64,000 bases of DNA from Lachnospiraceae bacterium (GTDB lineage Bacteria > Bacillota > Clostridia > Lachnospirales > Lachnospiraceae), in contig CAJTEW010000008.1 of the NCBI GenBank assembly GCA_910575605.1, forward strand, positions 1 to 64,000. Direction: 5' to 3'. Each line of letters opens with the position of its first letter. Within the stretch, counting starts at the first letter, position 1. Shown here in pieces: positions 60,611-64,000 of this stretch. Both the position numbers and the translations under genes were made by a program. Under the pieces are notes generated by a model. That model was not told where the DNA came from, did not search any database, and saw only the letters and a list, made by a program, of their open reading frames with translations.

Positions 60611-61985
60611 CTTAAAAAGACGTAAATTACGTACCTTCCTGACGGTTCTTGGCGTTATCATCGGCACAACCTCGATTGTAGTTATGATTTCCCTCGGGCT
60701 TGGGATGCAGCAGTCTCTTTACCGGGAGGTAGAGCAGTCCGGCGGCCTCACCAGTATAAAGGTAACCGGAAAATCAGCGGGAGATTCCATGTATTATTTC
60801 AGCTATGGTTCAAGTGATGATAAAGTAGATCCTGCAAAATATATTGATGATAAGGCAGTTGAAGAGCTAGGGAAGCTTGAGCATGTAACCTCCTCATATC
60901 CGGTATATGAAATGTCAGTTATCATGCTGAAGGGAGCATATGAGGGCTATGGCTCTTTGAAGGCTATGCCGTATGAAGGACTAAAAGCGCAGAATATTCC
61001 TCTTGCAGAAGGGGGAAGCCTTCCCAAAAAGGGAGGTCCTCTGGAGCTCATATACGGCAACCTGGTGATTACAGATTTCAGAGAAAAAAACAGTAATCAG
61101 TATTACTGGGAGACTGGAATACTTCCGGATATTGATCTTGCAAAGGATTCAATATTTCTTATTTTGGACCAAGACGGGTATTATGACAGCCAGTCGTCAG
61201 GTATCAATATGGGAAGTGACACAGGCGGAGGCGATGGTCAGGCTGTAAAAAAGAATGTGAAGAAGCATGTTGTAAAAGCAAGCGGAGTTGTGGAAGGAGG
61301 CCCGGATGACTATAATTCCTTTGGATACTATGTTTATTGTGATTTAGATGCACTCCAGCAGGAGCTTAAAAAGGAATTTTCAGGCAGGGTTATTCCAGGA
61401 CAGCCGTCAACAAAGGCAGGAAAGCCGTATAAGGATTTTTACTATTCTTCTGCTGAAGTAAAGGTGGACGATATTGACAATGTAAATGCAGTGGCAGATA
61501 TAATCAGGCAGATGGGATATAATGTAGAGACAAACGCAGAATATTTGGAGAGTATGCAAAAGGAATTTGCCATGATACAGGCAGTCCTTGGAGGTATTGG
61601 TGCGGTTTCCCTGTTTGTTGCGGCAATTGGCATTGCGAATACCATGATGATGTCCATCTATGAGCGTACAAAGGAGATTGGGGTTATAAAGGTTTTAGGA
61701 TGCAGTCTTAAGAATATTAAGCAGATGTTTCTTATGGAAGCGGCATGTATCGGGTTAATTGGAGGCGTTATTGGCAATGCTCTGAGCTTCCTGGTGTCAG
61801 CTCTTATTAACGCTGTAACGGGGCATGGAGCAGTTATGGGATTTGACGGTGATATTTCTTATATTCCTCTTTGGCTTGTACTTGTTTCCATGTTGTTTGC
61901 GATGCTGGTAGGAATCACGGCCGGGTATTTCCCCGCAAAGAGAGCCATGCAGCTAAGCCCTCTTGCGGCGATACGGAGCGAATAA
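60573..61985 (+). CDS. ABC transporter permease (MacB/FtsX family)
   Basis: This 470-residue protein has the MacB topology. One transmembrane helix follows the motif NLKRRKLRTFLTVLGVIIGTT, then a large extracellular domain (about 45-330, with Ser/Gly-rich loops), and three C-terminal helices with the FtsX signature MMMSIYERTKEIGVIKVLGC. It overlaps the preceding gene by 38 bp and ends the operon. Such systems export lipoproteins, peptides or antibiotics, or transmit mechanical force; the cargo is not evident. Confidence 0.92.
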   Translation: MSWMDLLRMSGSNLKRRKLRTFLTVLGVIIGTTSIVVMISLGLGMQQSLYREVEQSGGLTSIKVTGKSAGDSMYYFSYGSSDDKVDPAKYIDDKAVEELGKLEHVTSSYPVYEMSVIMLKGAYEGYGSLKAMPYEGLKAQNIPLAEGGSLPKKGGPLELIYGNLVITDFREKNSNQYYWETGILPDIDLAKDSIFLILDQDGYYDSQSSGINMGSDTGGGDGQAVKKNVKKHVVKASGVVEGGPDDYNSFGYYVYCDLDALQQELKKEFSGRVIPGQPSTKAGKPYKDFYYSSAEVKVDDIDNVNAVADIIRQMGYNVETNAEYLESMQKEFAMIQAVLGGIGAVSLFVAAIGIANTMMMSIYERTKEIGVIKVLGCSLKNIKQMFLMEAACIGLIGGVIGNALSFLVSALINAVTGHGAVMGFDGDISYIPLWLVLVSMLFAMLVGITAGYFPAKRAMQLSPLAAIRSE

Positions 61986-61990
61986 AAGGC

Positions 61991-62254
61991 TCATTCTTCA
62001 ATTACATGGATTTCCAGGTAATCGAAATCAATGGAATCTACAAAATTATCTTGATAGAAACGGGCCTTGTCGTGCCGCCTGAACTCTTCGATTGTAGAGT
62101 CCAGCCAGATAGGCCTGCTTAAGTCAAATTCATAACAGACAGCATCTAATGCATGAAAGATTTTATGAGTGCGCGTGTCCGTCGTGTCATCACATACGAC
62201 GGTATCGCGCACTAAACGGTTATCCTTGAATTCTTTTCCCCATAAACGAAACAT
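61991..62254 (-). CDS. Conserved 87-residue protein of unknown function
   Basis: The product starts MFRLWGKEFKDNRLVRDTVV and ends in an acidic segment (DFDYLEIHVIEE). It has no signal or membrane segment and many charged residues. The frame is open upstream to 62458, but the start at 62254 is preferred because a sigma-A promoter on the minus strand lies just upstream of it. It is convergent with the ABC permease, with only 5 bp between their ends. Function is not recognisable, though the sequence looks well constrained. Confidence 0.7.
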   Translation of the reverse strand: MFRLWGKEFKDNRLVRDTVVCDDTTDTRTHKIFHALDAVCYEFDLSRPIWLDSTIEEFRRHDKARFYQDNFVDSIDFDYLEIHVIEE

Positions 62255-62291
62255 GAGCTGTTCATTCCTTTCTACTGTATATCTAAAAGGA

Positions 62292-62320
62292 ATTATACAA
62301 AAGATATATAGATTAGTCAA
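62292..62320 (-). promoter_or_regulatory. sigma-A promoter of the 87-residue protein gene
   Basis: On the minus strand TTGACT (62320-62315) and TATAAT (62297-62292) are 17 bp apart, close to a perfect match. Confidence 0.75.
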
Positions 62321-62362
62321 AAGGGTTTTGGGAAAAAATAGTTTACGATAAGGAGGGCGGGT

Positions 62363-64000
62363 ATGATACATAGACATATAAAGTTGAAGAAAGATACACA
62401 AGAGGGGTACGATGAACATCAGGCCAGGGTGCAGGCAAGAGGGCCTATTACCAGACATCAGCCTGAGCCGGAAGCAGGGCTTACAGAGGCACAGGTACGA
62501 GAGAGGCAGGAAAATGGATGGAGGAATACACAGGTAGCTCCCCCCTCCCAGACAATAGGAGAAATTATATACGAAAATGTATTCACATATTTTAACTTGA
62601 TTTTTGTAGTGCTGGCAGTACTTTTATGTCTTGTAGGTTCCTTTCGAAACCTCACTTTTCTGCCGGTTATTATTATTAATACACTAATTGGAATTGTTCA
62701 GGAAATCAGGGCCAAGAAGGTTCTTGAGAAGCTGAACATGCTAAATGCGCCTCATGCAGCCGTGGTACGTGACGGCAGAATCATACAGGTGGCATCAGAA
62801 GAACTGGTAATTGATGATATTGTTATTTTTAAGGCAGGAAACCAGATTTGTGCTGATGCAGTTGTAGTGGGTGGGGAAGCTTGGCTAAACGAGTCACTTC
62901 TTACAGGGGAATCGGATGAGATTACAAAGATCTGTGGAAGTGAATTGATGTCGGGGAGCTTTGTTGCTGCCGGGGAGTGCAGGGCAAGGCTTACGAAGGT
63001 AGGCGAGGATTCCTATATTTCCAAGCTTACCCTTGAAGCGAAGGCAATGCAGACGAAAGAACGCTCGGAGATGATAAGGTCTTTAGATAAGCTTGTGAAA
63101 TTTGTCGGTATTGTACTGATCCCCATTGGAATTATGCTCTTTGTACAGGGATATTTCTTTAATCAGGAGACATTTAGAAACAGCATAACTTCCATGATAG
63201 CGGCAATCATCGGAATGATACCAGAGGGGCTGTATCTTCTTGCTAGTGTGGCACTTGCAGTCAGCTCTATGCGTCTGGCGCGTAAGAAGGTTCTGCTCCA
63301 TGATATGAAGAGTATAGAGACTCTGGCCAGGGTGGATGTATTGTGCGTGGATAAGACAGGGACTATTACAGAAAATATTATGAGCGTGAAGCAGATGGTG
63401 CCTGCAGGGCTGTATGTGGAGGAACAGACGAAGCTGTCTCTGCTTATAGGAGATTTTGTGCGTGCAATGAGCAGCGATAATAGTACAATGGAGGCGATGA
63501 AGGACTATTTTACAGAGAATTCAAAAACAGAGGCAGACCGTGTACTGCCCTTTACCTCTGCTACAAAGTACAGCGGCGCTGTTTTCGGAGAAAAGTCATA
63601 TGTTTTGGGCGCGCCGGAATTTGTACTCCGGGAGGATTACGAAAGCTTTAAAGCAGAGATACAGAAATACGCAGGAAGAGGATACCGGGTTTTGGTGTTT
63701 GGAAGCTATGAAGGTGAGTTTGAGGGAAAGAGGCTTACCGGGAAGGTTACGCCTTTTGCATATATCCTTCTTGCAAATCCAGTCAGAAAGGAAGCGCCAG
63801 AGACCTTTGCTTATTTTGAAGAACAGGGTGTAGAGGTTAAGGTAATATCAGGAGATAATCCTCTTACTGTATCTGAGATAGCAAAGGAAGCAGGAATAAA
63901 GAACGCGGAAGAATATATTGATGCCGCAGCTTTTACAACAGAGTCGGATGTGGAAAATGCGATTGCGAAGTACACCGTGTTCGGACGGGTAACGCCTGCC
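62363..64000 (+). CDS. Cation-translocating P-type ATPase (CtpE-like), 3' end outside the window
   Basis: The frame is open from ATG 62363 to the window end (546 codons). A basic/Gln-rich cytoplasmic N-terminus of about 60 residues is followed by two transmembrane helices, the actuator domain with LLTGES (T181-S184) and two further helices. The phosphorylation site is D330 in DKTGT, and part of the nucleotide-binding and HAD domain follows (VISGDNPLTVSEIA). The layout and the GIVQEIRAKK segment resemble the CtpE-type ATPases, one of which transports calcium in mycobacteria. Ion specificity is not established. AAGGAGG site. Confidence 0.88.
   Translation, partial: MIHRHIKLKKDTQEGYDEHQARVQARGPITRHQPEPEAGLTEAQVRERQENGWRNTQVAPPSQTIGEIIYENVFTYFNLIFVVLAVLLCLVGSFRNLTFLPVIIINTLIGIVQEIRAKKVLEKLNMLNAPHAAVVRDGRIIQVASEELVIDDIVIFKAGNQICADAVVVGGEAWLNESLLTGESDEITKICGSELMSGSFVAAGECRARLTKVGEDSYISKLTLEAKAMQTKERSEMIRSLDKLVKFVGIVLIPIGIMLFVQGYFFNQETFRNSITSMIAAIIGMIPEGLYLLASVALAVSSMRLARKKVLLHDMKSIETLARVDVLCVDKTGTITENIMSVKQMVPAGLYVEEQTKLSLLIGDFVRAMSSDNSTMEAMKDYFTENSKTEADRVLPFTSATKYSGAVFGEKSYVLGAPEFVLREDYESFKAEIQKYAGRGYRVLVFGSYEGEFEGKRLTGKVTPFAYILLANPVRKEAPETFAYFEEQGVEVKVISGDNPLTVSEIAKEAGIKNAEEYIDAAAFTTESDVENAIAKYTVFGRVTPA

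Noticed and set aside
62255-62458. Longer minus-strand reading frame running into the P-type ATPase gene
   Set aside because: The extension lies opposite the ATPase start and upstream of a good promoter, so it is a shadow of the other strand.

Overview
The window looks like chromosomal DNA of a spore-forming, anaerobic, saccharolytic Firmicute, most likely a member of the Lachnospiraceae. The reasons are moderate GC, strong AGGAGG ribosome sites, a full set of endospore genes (spoIIR, spoIIAA-AB-sigF, spoVA, a SipL-type SPOCS/LysM protein), [FeFe]-hydrogenase maturases, a T-box in front of valS, and many sugar and amino-acid fermentation genes. No tRNA, rRNA or CRISPR array was seen.

Layout. 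1-0.12 kb: the right end of an IS3-type element, which appears to donate a -35 box to the next gene. 0.18-3.2 kb: a TalC/FSA-type aldolase facing plsC and malQ. 3.3-10.7 kb: a PrcB-like lipoprotein, a SipL-like spore protein, ispE, a GntR regulator, spoIIR, a CDF transporter, an acyl-ACP thioesterase, a CvfB-like S1 protein and a 77-aa protein. 11-14.5 kb: an isoaspartyl-dipeptide module (NhaC-type transporter, iadA, RpiR regulator). 14.7-19.7 kb: dnaE, pfkA, DUF1934. 19.8-23.6 kb (minus): hydE-hydG-hydF behind a terminator-bearing leader. 24-29.6 kb: AEC transporter, cyclophilin, the two-gene DUF969/DUF979 (5-oxoproline type) transporter and a GH31 glucosidase. 29.6-39.6 kb: a sugar regulon with cupin isomerase, class II aldolase, RpiR regulator, ADP-dependent-type kinase, FGGY kinase and a three-part ABC importer. 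39.6-47.9 kb: T-box, valS, an LtaS-like enzyme, folC, a 44-aa ORF and a TPR membrane protein. 47.9-56.5 kb: spoIIAA-AB-sigF followed by spoVA. 56.6-64 kb: Na/Pi cotransporter, a MacB-type ABC system, a small conserved protein and a truncated P-type ATPase.

The sporulation block is the most unusual region. The spoIIA-spoVA order is the one known from Bacillus, but here spoVA is split between spoVAC and spoVAD by about 3.8 kb holding a decayed argininosuccinate-lyase-like gene, malic enzyme and aspartase. A sigma-G-like promoter sits directly before the operon start and a second one directly before spoVAD, so the downstream half seems to have its own forespore promoter. The first gene of the spoVA operon is an unlabelled 58-aa predicted lipoprotein or membrane peptide.

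A family of GC-rich palindromes with the core GGGGACGGGGTA occurs five times (19.7, 21.1, 29.6, 39.6 and 50.7 kb), always between or at the ends of genes. One is a perfect 35-bp-arm hairpin, one a perfect 44-bp palindrome, and two flank hydF in opposite orientation. The 29.6-39.6 kb sugar locus encodes what looks like a complete route (uptake, isomerisation, two kinases, aldol cleavage) for a sugar that cannot be named from sequence.
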